A stretch of DNA of 64,000 bases from Buttiauxella ferragutiae (GTDB lineage: Bacteria > Pseudomonadota > Gammaproteobacteria > Enterobacterales > Enterobacteriaceae): the NCBI RefSeq assembly GCF_001654915.1, contig NZ_LXEQ01000053.1, one strand, 5' to 3'. The notes beneath the pieces are model-generated. The model searched no databases, had not been told where the DNA came from, and worked only from the letters and a program-made list of their open reading frames with translations. Numbering within the stretch: the first letter of the stretch is position 1; each line of letters begins with the position of its first letter. The position numbers were made by a program, and so were the translations under genes. Below are positions 43,299 through 52,179 of this stretch, one piece after another.

Positions 43299-43834
43299 GT
43301 GATTTCGCTGAACAGCAATTTCCCTTCGGTTTTCAGCAAGCGCAAAGTGTGGCGGCCATCTTGCCACCACGCGCCTTGCTCCGGCGTCAGCAGTTTGTCA
43401 CCCAGTTGCCATTCACCACTCAACACATACACAATGCCGCCACGCGGGGCGAAAGTGGTGAATGTGCGGTCGGCAACGCGCACTTTGGCACGGCAACGGT
43501 CACGATGGGTCATGATATTAAAATCCATCGACATCCCCTGTTTCAGCTCGGCTTTTACAGTGTAATCCCCGGCAAAGGCAAACGGCTGAAAGTGCTTAAG
43601 GGTGTGACGAAACGCCTTTCCGGCATCCAGAACGACTTCGCCGCCTTCAAGCAAAGTGATAACACGGTCGACCTGCGGGAATGCCGAAAACTCGCCGCTA
43701 CTGGCGATTGAAGCGATACTGGCACGCCAGTTGAAATCACGCGTTGCAGGCGGAAAGCAGCAAATTTCTCGGGTTTCTCCGGCCCCGTTTCGCCACAAGC
43801 TGACGGGCACTTTCCGTATATCAAAGAATTCCAT
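43289..43834 (-). CDS. hutD: HutD family protein
   Basis: A 181-residue cupin-type protein often found in hut operons; in Pseudomonas HutD limits excessive hut expression or keeps urocanate/formylglutamate in check, the mechanism being unclear. Motifs: MEFFDIRKVPVSLWRNGAGETREICCFPP, NWRASIASIASSGEFSAFPQVDRVITLLEGGEV and FAPRGGIVYVLSGEWQLG. The ATG at 43834 shares its A with the hutF stop (TGATG) and has AGGAG 5 nt upstream. Its 3' end overlaps hutC by 10 bp. Confidence 0.9.
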   Translation of the reverse strand: MEFFDIRKVPVSLWRNGAGETREICCFPPATRDFNWRASIASIASSGEFSAFPQVDRVITLLEGGEVVLDAGKAFRHTLKHFQPFAFAGDYTVKAELKQGMSMDFNIMTHRDRCRAKVRVADRTFTTFAPRGGIVYVLSGEWQLGDKLLTPEQGAWWQDGRHTLRLLKTEGKLLFSEITYL

Positions 43835-45198
43835 CACCACTCCTGAAGGGTGCGCATTACCTGCGCAAACTGTGTGTTGCTTTGTTCATCGAGCGGGTGC
43901 TGCCGGTCAGAAATTATCTGTTTTCCAGCCACCCACACATCTCTAATTTGGTCACTGCGTCCAGCAAACAACCAGCGGTTAATCAGCGCGTAATCGGCAA
44001 TATTTGCCAGCCAGGAATCGCGTTCGAGCACTAACCAGTCGGCACGTTGCCCAGGCGCTATCATCCCCATGGTCACCCCGCATGCTTGCGCTCCGCCTAC
44101 TGCCGCCTGGCGCCAGAGCACTTCTCCAACCTGCGGTAGTTCCGGCAACACGATGCGATTACGACGTTTGTCGCGCAGACGCTGCGCGTACTCGAGCCAG
44201 CGTAATTCTTCCAGCGCATTCACTGAAACATGGCTGTCGGAACCAATCCCCCAATGCCCGCCCTGGGCGATGAAATTCGTCGCCGGGAAGATACCATCGC
44301 CGAGATTCGCTTCGGTAGTCGGACACAAGCCCGCCACCGCGCGGCTTTCGACAATTTGGGTCAACTCTTCAGCCGACAAATGCGTGGCGTGAACCAGGCA
44401 CCAGCGGTCATCGACGGCAAAGCGGTTAAACAGCCATTCCACCGGGCGCTCACCACTCCAGGCCACGCAGTCATTCACTTCTTTTTCTTGCTCGGCAATA
44501 TGGATATGCACCGGCAAGCGATAGTCGCTCGCTTCCAGGACATCTTCCATTTGCTCTTGCGTCACCGCCCGCAACGAGTGGAAACACAGGCCGTGATTAA
44601 TATGCGGATAGCGACGTAATGCGGTGCCCAGTGCTTGTTGCTGGCGCAAATAACGGTCGACATCCTGAATAAATCTTTTCTGACCGGGTTGTGGTGGCTG
44701 CGCCCCAAAGCCCGCATGGCTATACAGCACCGGCAATAGCGTTTGCCCTATTCCGCTGTTATCGGCAGCAAGCAGCAATTGCTGTAGCATCAAATCACCA
44801 GACGCGTACGGTTTTCCGTTAACGTCATGATGTAAATAATGAAATTCAGCGACCTGTGTGTAACCGCCCTTGAGCATATCAATATATAAATGCGTGGCAA
44901 TCGCACCGACTTGCTCTGGAGATAATTTCTGCACCATGCGGTACATCATGTCGCGCCACGTCCAGAAACTGTCCTGCGGGTCGCCCGCCACTTCAGTCAG
45001 CCCTGCCATCACCCGCTGAAAAGCGTGCGAATGTAAATTCGAGATAGAAGGAATCACCACGCCCGCCAGCAGCGTGGCATTCTCACCAGACGCGCCAACC
45101 TCGACATGAGTAATCGTCCCTTGTTCATTGACGCTAATACGCACATTGTGCCCCCAACCTTGCGGGAGCATGACCACTGGAGCAAAAAATGCTGGCAT
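43834..45198 (-). CDS. hutF: Formimidoylglutamate deiminase
   Basis: Zn-dependent amidohydrolase of 454 residues that turns N-formimino-L-glutamate into N-formyl-L-glutamate and ammonia. Conserved: the HSHAFQRVMAG metal motif (~55-65), TWRDMMYRMVQKLSPEQV, VHIHIAEQEKEV, LVHATHLS, and GIGSDSHVSVNALEELRWLE with the metal Asp. With HutG of the formylglutamate type this defines the five-step histidine route known from Pseudomonas, instead of the single-step formiminoglutamase of Klebsiella. It is followed by hutD with a 1-bp overlap and is divergent from hutI. Confidence 0.94.
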   Translation of the reverse strand: MPAFFAPVVMLPQGWGHNVRISVNEQGTITHVEVGASGENATLLAGVVIPSISNLHSHAFQRVMAGLTEVAGDPQDSFWTWRDMMYRMVQKLSPEQVGAIATHLYIDMLKGGYTQVAEFHYLHHDVNGKPYASGDLMLQQLLLAADNSGIGQTLLPVLYSHAGFGAQPPQPGQKRFIQDVDRYLRQQQALGTALRRYPHINHGLCFHSLRAVTQEQMEDVLEASDYRLPVHIHIAEQEKEVNDCVAWSGERPVEWLFNRFAVDDRWCLVHATHLSAEELTQIVESRAVAGLCPTTEANLGDGIFPATNFIAQGGHWGIGSDSHVSVNALEELRWLEYAQRLRDKRRNRIVLPELPQVGEVLWRQAAVGGAQACGVTMGMIAPGQRADWLVLERDSWLANIADYALINRWLFAGRSDQIRDVWVAGKQIISDRQHPLDEQSNTQFAQVMRTLQEW

Positions 45199-45370
45199 AG
45201 TTTTAATTCCTTCTTTTGCGATGCCAATGATTTAGCGATTAATTCATGCCGACGCAATCCAAATTCATCGTTTGCTAAAAAATTGTGTGACGGACAACAA
45301 AATGAGCAGTTGTCCGGTGCTTTAGTCGCAACCTGGTTGCTCAACTTAATATGCTGCGCTAGGTTGTAGT

Positions 45371-45388
45371 CAATTGTCTATACAACCT
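45371..45388. promoter_or_regulatory. HutC operator at hutI/hutF
   Basis: TTGTCTATACAA at 45374-45385, within AATTGTCTATACAACC, is the same core as the hutH operator in the opposite orientation. It lies just before hutI; the RBS GGAG and ATG (45404) follow within 20 bp, so bound HutC would also block hutI initiation. Confidence 0.8.
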
Positions 45389-45403
45389 GACGTGGAGAAT
45401 GTC

Positions 45404-46633
45404 ATGACCTACCCTCGCATCTGCGACAGCCTGTGGAGTGGCGCATCGCTTGTCACTATGAAAGACGGGCAGTACCACACGATTGAAGACGGTGTCATCG
45501 CGGTGCATCAAGGGAAAATCGTCTGGTTGGGTGCACGTCACGAACTCCCTGCCATTAAGGCGCAGGAACATCACCATTTTGATGGCGGGATTGTGACCCC
45601 TGGTTTTATTGATTGTCATACCCATCTGGTGTTCGGTGGCGATCGCAGTGCTGAATTTGAAATGCGTTTAAATGGCGTGAGCTATGCAGAAATTGCCGCA
45701 AAAGGTGGTGGGATCCTCTCCACGGTGCGCCACACGCGCGAGGCTGGCGAAGATGAACTGCTGAATTCGGCTCGTCATCGTTTGCACCAGCTTTTGCAAG
45801 AAGGGGTGACGACAGTCGAAATTAAGTCAGGTTATGGGCTGGATATCGACAACGAAATCAAAATGCTGCGCGTGATTCGCAAACTTGGCGAAACATTGCC
45901 GGTCGAAGTGTATGCCACTTGTCTTGCTGCACATGCCATTCCACCGGAGTTCAGCGGCGATGGCGACAAATGGGTTGAAGTAGTCTGCGAACAACTTCTG
46001 CCGCGAGTCGCCGCCGAAAAGCTGGCGGATGCGGTGGATGCGTTTTGCGAGCATCTGGCTTTTAGCCCCGCGCAAACTGAAACCGTTTTTGCTGCCGCCC
46101 GCGCTTTAGGCATGCCGGTAAAACTCCATGCCGAACAACTTTCCGCTCTTGCAGGCAGTAGCCTGGCGGCGCGTTACCAGGCGTTATCTGCCGATCATCT
46201 GGAATACGCCACCGAGGCTGACGCACAAGCAATGGCCGCAGCCAATACCGTTGCGGTGCTGTTGCCGGGGGCATTTTATCTGTTGCGGGAAAAACAGCAG
46301 CCACCAGTGGCATCATTTCGAAAATATGGCGTGCCGATGGCGGTCGCCAGTGATATGAATCCAGGCACCTCTCCGGCGCTCTCATTACGTTTAATGTTGA
46401 ATATGGCCTGCACCCTGTTTGGCTTAACGCCTGAAGAAGCGCTGGCGGGTGTGACGTTGCATGCCGCGCAGGCTTTGGGGATTCGTGAAAGCCACGGCAG
46501 TCTTGAGTGCGGGAAAGTTGCTAACTTTGTGCACTGGCCCGTGGCGCGTCCTGCAGAACTGGTCTATTGGTTAGGGGGGCAACTGCCCTGCACCGTGATT
46601 TATCAGGGAGAGAAACGTGACAGCACCTTTTAA
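45404..46633 (+). CDS. hutI: Imidazolonepropionase
   Basis: Third step of histidine breakdown: hydrolysis of imidazolone-5-propionate to formiminoglutamate. 409 residues from the ATG at 45404 (MTYPRICDSLWSGASLVTM); a TTG at 45374 lies inside the operator and is unlikely. Amidohydrolase motifs are GFIDCHTHLVFGGDR, TTVEIKSGYGL, KLHAEQLS, ADHLEYA and ASDMNPGTSPALSLRL. The 3' end overlaps hutG by 17 bp. Confidence 0.95.
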   Translation: MTYPRICDSLWSGASLVTMKDGQYHTIEDGVIAVHQGKIVWLGARHELPAIKAQEHHHFDGGIVTPGFIDCHTHLVFGGDRSAEFEMRLNGVSYAEIAAKGGGILSTVRHTREAGEDELLNSARHRLHQLLQEGVTTVEIKSGYGLDIDNEIKMLRVIRKLGETLPVEVYATCLAAHAIPPEFSGDGDKWVEVVCEQLLPRVAAEKLADAVDAFCEHLAFSPAQTETVFAAARALGMPVKLHAEQLSALAGSSLAARYQALSADHLEYATEADAQAMAAANTVAVLLPGAFYLLREKQQPPVASFRKYGVPMAVASDMNPGTSPALSLRLMLNMACTLFGLTPEEALAGVTLHAAQALGIRESHGSLECGKVANFVHWPVARPAELVYWLGGQLPCTVIYQGEKRDSTF

Positions 46634-47414
46634 TTTCAGCCGAGGGAAACTGCCGATCCTTATCAGCATTCCTCACGCAGGCACGGCTCTAACGCCAGAA
46701 GTTGAGTCGGCGTTAAGCGATGCAGCAAAACCATTGCCAGATACCGACTGGCATATCCCAAAACTTTATGACTTCATTCATAGGTTGGGCGGCAGCGTGA
46801 TTAGCGGTAACTATTCGCGCATGGTTATCGATTTAAACCGCCCCGCCGATGATAAACCGCTCTACACCACCGCCACTACCGGGTTGTATCCTGAAACGTT
46901 GTTTGATGGAACGCCGGTTTTTATCCCCGGTAAAGAACCCAGCCAGCAGTCGCGCAAAGCAGCTCTGGACAATATCTGGCAGCCTTATCATCTGCAATTA
47001 CAAAGCGAGCTGGAAAGGATGAAAGCCGAGCATGGCTACGCGCTGTTGTTTGACGCGCATTCTATTGCCAGCCAGATTCCGCGTTTGTTTGAAGGGAAAC
47101 TACCGGATCTCAATTTCGGGACCAACGGTGGCAAGAGTTGTGATGAGCTGATTGAAGAGCATCTGGTGGCTTGCGCGGCTTCGCAGAAACAGTTTAGCTG
47201 GGTGGCGAATGGGCGTTTCAAAGGGGGCTACATTACCCGTGCTTACGGGCAACCCGCTCAAGGGATCCACGCGGTGCAACTGGAACTGGCGCAGTGCAAT
47301 TATATGGATGAACAGCCGCCATTCGCATGGCGCGGCGATCGTGCGCAGCAACTGCAACCGTTGCTCGAACAGCTTATTCGTTCGATGTTGAGTAGTGCGC
47401 AGCAAATAGCCTGA
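46617..47414 (+). CDS. hutG: N-formylglutamate deformylase
   Basis: 265-residue protein of the N-formylglutamate amidohydrolase (FGase) family, releasing formate and glutamate. Family features are PILISIPHAGTALTPEV, TDWHIPKLYDF, SRMVIDLNRPADDKPLY, ALLFDAHSI and a C-terminal GGYITRAYGQPAQGIHAVQLELAQCNYMDE. It is not an arginase-fold formiminoglutamase, although both are called HutG. GTG start within hutI after GGGAGAG. A REP repeat follows. It pairs with HutF. Confidence 0.94.
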   Translation: MTAPFNFSRGKLPILISIPHAGTALTPEVESALSDAAKPLPDTDWHIPKLYDFIHRLGGSVISGNYSRMVIDLNRPADDKPLYTTATTGLYPETLFDGTPVFIPGKEPSQQSRKAALDNIWQPYHLQLQSELERMKAEHGYALLFDAHSIASQIPRLFEGKLPDLNFGTNGGKSCDELIEEHLVACAASQKQFSWVANGRFKGGYITRAYGQPAQGIHAVQLELAQCNYMDEQPPFAWRGDRAQQLQPLLEQLIRSMLSSAQQIA

Positions 47415-47431
47415 GTGGCGAGTCGTTAATG

Positions 47432-47510
47432 GTGGATGACGCTGCGCTTATCCACCCTACAAAAAATTTGAAGATTAAGATATTTACCCTAAATAATTCG
47501 AGTTGCAGGA
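47432..47510. repeat. REP unit and solo ERIC end after hutG
   Basis: GGTGGATGACGCTGCGCTTATCCACC-type hairpin at 47432-47460, then TACCCTAAATAATTCGAGTTGCAGGA at 47485-47510. The latter matches the reverse complement of the right end of the ERIC element at 2072-2192, so it is a truncated ERIC end. Confidence 0.6.
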
Positions 47511-47523
47511 CGGGTAAAAGAAA

Positions 47524-47573
47524 ACCGCCGGTTCTGCCCACTGCGATAACGCTTTGTGGACAAAACCGGCGGT
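47524..47573 (-). terminator. Large hairpin between hutG and spy
   Basis: ACCGCCGGTT (47524-47533) and AACCGGCGGT (47564-47573) are perfect complements with a 30-nt loop. On the minus strand the run TTTTCTTTTA follows, consistent with termination of spy. Confidence 0.65.
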
Positions 47574-47591
47574 CTTAAGTCAATCGATCAG

Positions 47592-48074
47592 TTATTCCTG
47601 ATCTGCAGGCATTTTACCTTCATGTTGAGGGCGTTCTGTCAGACGCTTCTCAAAATTGGCATTAAATTGTTTTTTCTGCTCCGGCGTCAGAATGTTGTAG
47701 ATCTTATTCTGCGCTTCCATATGAGCCATCATGCGAGCTTTGTTCTGTTCAGCCATTTTATCGACTTGCGCCTGTGCTTTGGCTTTATCGAAGCTGTCGC
47801 TGGTGATGATGTTGTGCGCCGCACGACGTTCTTCTACAGAAGGACGCTCCATTTTACCGCGCTGTTCTTTCATGATGTCACGCACTTGCTGTTTCTGCGC
47901 GTCGGTCAGGTTCAGGTCCTTAAACATCATATCGTGGTTGCCGCCACGCATACCTTTATGGTGCATCATTGGTGCATCCGTTTTGGCCGCCGTGGTGGTG
48001 TCAGCTGCATGAGCCAGATTTGCCGCGCCCAGAGCCAGAGTTGAAGCAACAAAGAGAGCTGTTAGTTTACGCAT
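47592..48074 (-). CDS. spy: Periplasmic ATP-independent chaperone Spy
   Basis: 160 residues from the ATG at 48074 (MRKLTALFVASTLALGAANLAHA-ADTTT, with signal peptide). A longer frame to 48260 lacks a ribosome site. LTxxQ motifs appear as LNLTDAQKQQVRDIMKEQR and ILTPEQKKQFNANF, framing the cradle-like helical dimer. Spy is induced by CpxAR and BaeSR on envelope stress and protects unfolded periplasmic proteins. Located between hutG and astE; in E. coli spy also neighbours astE. Confidence 0.93.
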   Translation of the reverse strand: MRKLTALFVASTLALGAANLAHAADTTTAAKTDAPMMHHKGMRGGNHDMMFKDLNLTDAQKQQVRDIMKEQRGKMERPSVEERRAAHNIITSDSFDKAKAQAQVDKMAEQNKARMMAHMEAQNKIYNILTPEQKKQFNANFEKRLTERPQHEGKMPADQE

Positions 48075-48170
48075 ATTGTTTATTCCTGTTCTGATTTCTA
48101 TTACGACAAGGTTTGCCGCGTTGACGAAATTAAGTCTACGGTGTTCTGCGTCAAGTAATAGTCCGCATCG

Positions 48171-48185
48171 GTAAAGCATTGCAAG
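48171..48185. promoter_or_regulatory. Possible CpxR site upstream of spy
   Basis: GTAAAGCATTGCAAG fits GTAAA-N5-GTAAA with mismatches in the second half, about 100 bp before spy. The first half-site is exact. The rest of the 324-bp spy-astE gap is AT-rich with no gene seen. Confidence 0.35.
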
Positions 48186-48360
48186 GGTAAAAAACAAATT
48201 TGCAGCAATTATGGAGAGAATAAGGATAAAGCAGGCAGGAATTGCAACAGAATATAACAATGCGATGATTTTAAAGGAATTATGAAGAGAGTGTAGCGTA
48301 ATTAGAATGTTGAATAAAGCATCGAATAAGAATTATCTGCATCTTATTGTCAGCAGGGGT

Positions 48361-48400
48361 GATTATTTATTGGCCTCAGAATTCGAGGCCAGAAATAATC
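48361..48400 (-). terminator. Hairpin at the end of the ast operon
   Basis: GATTATTTATTGGCCTC pairs with GAGGCCAGAAATAATC around AGAATT, a ~16-bp stem that includes the astE stop. It probably terminates the ast transcript; there is no long T run. Confidence 0.55.
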
Positions 48401-49364
48401 ATATCTCGCGCAGCATTAAACCGGCTCGCAATCCAATTGCCACCTTCGGATTCGGGAATAAAACAAACTCGATATCCTCTTTCACGACATAGCGCGTGTC
48501 ACCATCTTCAGCCAGCAAAGTGCCTTTTGGGAACCCGGTGAAGTTTTGCGTTTGCGCTGACATATGCAGCACAAAGTCATCGCTCAGGCGCGTGATCTGC
48601 TGCGCCACTTTATAACGTAGCGGTTTGCTCTCGGCACAAGGAGATGTTTCACCGCTCAGCAGTGCCTGCAACGCCTGGCGGGTCACTTCAAACTGGCTAA
48701 GATCGTTTTCACCAAACGGTTGTGCTTTTCCCAGCTCCAGCGTGCAGCTCTGCGCATTAAAATGCTCGCTACTGAAATGGGTAAATGTGCCGCCCGGTTC
48801 CTGATGAAACACCAGCGCTTGCAAACCGGCACAGCCTAACCACGTGAGAAACTCCTCATCGTAAGGCAAAGCGCGCGCCGGTAACACGCCAAAACGCGGG
48901 TGGTACGAGCTGCGGATCGCAGTGTGCATATCCAGATGCCAGCAAGTCGTCTCTTCGCACTCGGCCAGAAACAGATCTAACGCATGCTCCAGGCGACAGG
49001 CACGCTGCGTTTCCACGCTTTCCGGGAACTGCTGCCAGCCGCCGCCAAACATGCGATTCATATCACTGTGTTGATAACGCTGGTTGCTTCGCAACGCCGC
49101 AGGGTTGCCGAGGATCACCAACACCCGCCACTGCAAAGCCATCTTGCCTGCCAGAAGGCTGTCCACTAACTGCGCGAGGATTTCCACCGGTGCAGTTTCG
49201 TTACCATGAATGCCCGCCGATAACACCAGCGTTTTTTCCACGCTTTGATGTGGAATAAGGGTCAAAATCCCTTCATCCCACCATTGCCAATGCAGATGAG
49301 TATTCTTACCTGCGCTATGAGTTGGCACTTTCCCTGCCAGGGTTTGCGCCAGAAAATCCAACAT
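48399..49364 (-). CDS. astE: Succinylglutamate desuccinylase
   Basis: Fifth step of the AST pathway, releasing glutamate and succinate. 321 residues (E. coli 322). AspA/AstE-type zinc carboxypeptidase: LSAGIHGNETAPVEIL with His-x-x-Glu metal ligands, NPAALRSNQRYQHSDMNRMF, WHLDMHTAIRSSYHPRFGVLP with the third ligand, and CTLELGKAQPFGEND with the catalytic Glu. RBS GGAGGCA. Last gene of the operon, 11 bp after astB. Confidence 0.96.
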   Translation of the reverse strand: MLDFLAQTLAGKVPTHSAGKNTHLHWQWWDEGILTLIPHQSVEKTLVLSAGIHGNETAPVEILAQLVDSLLAGKMALQWRVLVILGNPAALRSNQRYQHSDMNRMFGGGWQQFPESVETQRACRLEHALDLFLAECEETTCWHLDMHTAIRSSYHPRFGVLPARALPYDEEFLTWLGCAGLQALVFHQEPGGTFTHFSSEHFNAQSCTLELGKAQPFGENDLSQFEVTRQALQALLSGETSPCAESKPLRYKVAQQITRLSDDFVLHMSAQTQNFTGFPKGTLLAEDGDTRYVVKEDIEFVLFPNPKVAIGLRAGLMLREI

Positions 49365-49375
49365 TGTGCCTCCAG

Positions 49376-50704
49376 CTATTGCTGAAACGGATAAACAGAA
49401 CCTAAGTCTAGTATACGCGTCAGTTCATCGAGTGCTTCGCGTCCTTCACGCAGTAATTGCGGATCGGCTAAATCGGCCTGCGTTAACTGGTCACGATACC
49501 AGCGATCTACCCAGTTATTGAGCGTGACAAACAAAGTGTCGTTCATCATAACCGCAGGATTAACCGCTTGTTGCTCGGTATCGTTGAGCACTACGCGTAA
49601 GCGTAAACACGCAGGCCCACCGCCATTCGCCATGCTTTCACGCAGATCAAACACTTTCAGTTCACTGATTGGGTTATCTGCCGCCAGCACTTCATTAAGG
49701 TAGCGCCACACACCCGCGTGCTGGCGTGACTCTTCCGGCAACACCAACGTCATGCTGCCATCGTCACGGCTGAGCAACTGGCTGTTAAACAGGTAGGTTG
49801 CCACCGCATCCGCCACCGATACTTTATCGCCCGGAACTTCAATGGCGCTAAAACCAGGCACTCTTTCACGCAACTGTTGGTAAAGCGCCTCTTGATGCAA
49901 AAATGCCTGCTCGTGGCAGAACAGCACCTCGCGATTAGATACCGCTATCACGTCGTTGTGGAAAACGCCCTGGTCGATAACCGCTGGGTTTTGTTGTGCG
50001 TAGACTGCTAATTCAGGTTTGACCTGATTCAGGCGCGCCACCGCCAGGCTTGCTTGTAGCGTCTGGCGAGCGGGATAACGTGCCGGAGCCTGTCCGGCTT
50101 TGGCCTCTTCCCTGCCGTAAACAAACAGTTGGGTGGATGGCTCACCATACGCACCGCCAAGGCGGTTATGGTTAGCCGCCCCTTCATCGCCAAACATCGC
50201 CACTTGCGGCAATGCAGCGTGTACAGAAAAATGCTGCTGGTTACGGAAGATGGCGCGCAGTACGTTTTCAGTAGTGGGCGCTTCACTGGCACGATGGAAT
50301 TTGTTGTTAAGATTCGCCACCGTGAAATGCACTTTGCCATCTAAGCTGTCCGCCGACGGGCAAACCGTTGCTGCGTTCGCCACCCACATAGATGAAGCAG
50401 AACTGACTGCCGATAACAGTTGCGGCGCTTGCTTTGCCACTCGCTCAATAATTTGCGCGTCAGTGCCGCTAAAACCTAACTGGCGCAGCAAAGGAATATT
50501 GGGTCTTTCTTGTGGCGCAATCACCCCTTGTGCAAAACCAGCATCCGCCAGCGCTTTCATCTTCAGCAAGCCTTGTTTCGCGGCAAGCTTCGGGTTGGAG
50601 ACACGGAACTGGTGCTTCGTGGAAGCTTCGTTGCCGAAAGACAGCCCTGCGTAATGGTGGGTCAAGCCCACCAGTCCATCGAAATTAACTTCACGCGCTT
50701 TCAT
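49376..50704 (-). CDS. astB: N-succinylarginine dihydrolase
   Basis: Second step of the pathway: succinylarginine to succinylornithine, CO2 and two ammonia. 442 residues (E. coli 447). Guanidino-group enzyme fold: REVNFDGLVGLTHHYAGLSFGNEAS at the N-terminus, MWVANAATVCPSADSLDGKVHFTVANL, MFGDEGAANHNRL, and the catalytic Cys in GGGPACLRLRVVLND. RBS AAGGAA. 2-bp gap to astD. Confidence 0.96.
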   Translation of the reverse strand: MKAREVNFDGLVGLTHHYAGLSFGNEASTKHQFRVSNPKLAAKQGLLKMKALADAGFAQGVIAPQERPNIPLLRQLGFSGTDAQIIERVAKQAPQLLSAVSSASSMWVANAATVCPSADSLDGKVHFTVANLNNKFHRASEAPTTENVLRAIFRNQQHFSVHAALPQVAMFGDEGAANHNRLGGAYGEPSTQLFVYGREEAKAGQAPARYPARQTLQASLAVARLNQVKPELAVYAQQNPAVIDQGVFHNDVIAVSNREVLFCHEQAFLHQEALYQQLRERVPGFSAIEVPGDKVSVADAVATYLFNSQLLSRDDGSMTLVLPEESRQHAGVWRYLNEVLAADNPISELKVFDLRESMANGGGPACLRLRVVLNDTEQQAVNPAVMMNDTLFVTLNNWVDRWYRDQLTQADLADPQLLREGREALDELTRILDLGSVYPFQQ

Positions 50705-50706
50705 GA

Positions 50707-52179
50707 TTATTCCTTACCGCTAAAATCAAGCCCAGGGCTGAGGGTGGCAGGCAGCGGGAATGACGGGCTTTCCAGTGTAGCCATTGGCCACGCGCAGTAA
50801 TCTGCCGCATACCAGGCGCTGGCACGATGGTTGCCAGATGCACCAACGCCGCCAAAGGGTGCCGCGCTGGAAGCTCCGGTTAACGGTTTATTCCAGTTCA
50901 CAATCCCGGCTCGCGCTTCCAGTAACAGTTGCTCGAATTGCTCACGATGTGGCGAAATCAACCCGCTCGCCAGCCCATAACGAGTGTCATTGGCCATGGC
51001 AATCGCCTGGTCGAAATCGGTATAACGATAAACGGTCAGCAACGGGCCAAACACTTCTTCGTCTGGCACATTGGCGACACCCGTTAGTTCGACAATTCCC
51101 GGCGTTAGCAACGAGGTTCCGGCTTTCAGTAGCTTCGGCTCAAGCAACGCTTTGCCGCCGCGCGCGATATGCTCCTGCCAGCCGCTCAGCACGCGTTCAG
51201 CGGCCTGAACTGAAATTAGCCCGCCAATAAAGGGTTGCGGTACGGCGTCCCAGGCATCAGGGCGAATACGCGCCGCCACTTCTACCAGACGCTTCAGGAA
51301 TACATCGCCCTGCGCGCCCTGTTTAACCAGCAAGCGGCGCGCACAGGTACAACGCTGCCCGGCAGTGACAAATGCCGACTGAATCACCAGATGAACAGCT
51401 CCGTCGATATCCTGAGGATCTTCGACGATCAGCGGATTGTTTCCGCCCATTTCGAGCGCGAGAATTTTCTCCGGCTGCCCGGCAAACTGGCGGTGAAGTT
51501 GATAACCGGTATTCGCGCTGCCGGTAAACAACAAACCGTCGAGCGTTGGCTGTTGCGCTAACGCCTGCCCGGTTTTACGCCCGCCCTGTACCAGGTTCAG
51601 CACGCCATCCGGCACCCCTGCCTGCTGCCAAAGTTTCATCACCTGTTCGCCAATCAGCGGCGTCAGTTCACTTGGTTTAAAGACAATCGTGTTACCCGCC
51701 AACAAACCCGGCACGATATGCCCGTTTGGCAAATGCCCTGGGAAGTTATACGGGCCAAACACCGCTAACACGCCGTGCGGACGGTGGCGTAATGTAGCCG
51801 CGCCGTCTGGCATTTCGGTGTGAGTTTCGCCAGTACGCGTGTGGTAAGCCTTAATTGAGATGGCGATTTTGTTGATCATCGCCGTTATTTCGGTGGCCGC
51901 TTCCCAGCGCGGTTTGCCGGTTTCCTGAGAAATGGTGACGGTTAATGCTTCTTTGTTGGCCTCAAGCAGCGTGGCAAATTTCTCAACAATTGCCTGACGA
52001 TGGGAAAACGGGCGTTTCGCCCATGCCGGAAATGCAACACGCGCCGCATCACACGCTTGCCCGACTTGCTGCTCATCCGCCGCAATGCCTTCCCACAGCA
52101 ACTCGCCATTCACCGGATTATGCTTTTGCAGTGATTCACCCTGCCCGGAAAGCCATTGTCCATTAATCCACTGAGTCAT
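50707..52179 (-). CDS. astD: Succinylglutamate-semialdehyde dehydrogenase
   Basis: Fourth step: NAD-dependent oxidation of succinylglutamate semialdehyde. 490 residues from the ATG at 52179 (MTQWINGQWLSGQG), which overlaps the astA stop (ATGA). A frame to 52200 adds MPRGEKS from inside astA. ALDH motifs: PYNFPGHLPNGHIVPGLLAGNTIVFKPSELTP, LALEMGGNNPLIVED with the general-base Glu, and FVTAGQRCTCARRLL with the nucleophile Cys. Confidence 0.96.
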   Translation of the reverse strand: MTQWINGQWLSGQGESLQKHNPVNGELLWEGIAADEQQVGQACDAARVAFPAWAKRPFSHRQAIVEKFATLLEANKEALTVTISQETGKPRWEAATEITAMINKIAISIKAYHTRTGETHTEMPDGAATLRHRPHGVLAVFGPYNFPGHLPNGHIVPGLLAGNTIVFKPSELTPLIGEQVMKLWQQAGVPDGVLNLVQGGRKTGQALAQQPTLDGLLFTGSANTGYQLHRQFAGQPEKILALEMGGNNPLIVEDPQDIDGAVHLVIQSAFVTAGQRCTCARRLLVKQGAQGDVFLKRLVEVAARIRPDAWDAVPQPFIGGLISVQAAERVLSGWQEHIARGGKALLEPKLLKAGTSLLTPGIVELTGVANVPDEEVFGPLLTVYRYTDFDQAIAMANDTRYGLASGLISPHREQFEQLLLEARAGIVNWNKPLTGASSAAPFGGVGASGNHRASAWYAADYCAWPMATLESPSFPLPATLSPGLDFSGKE

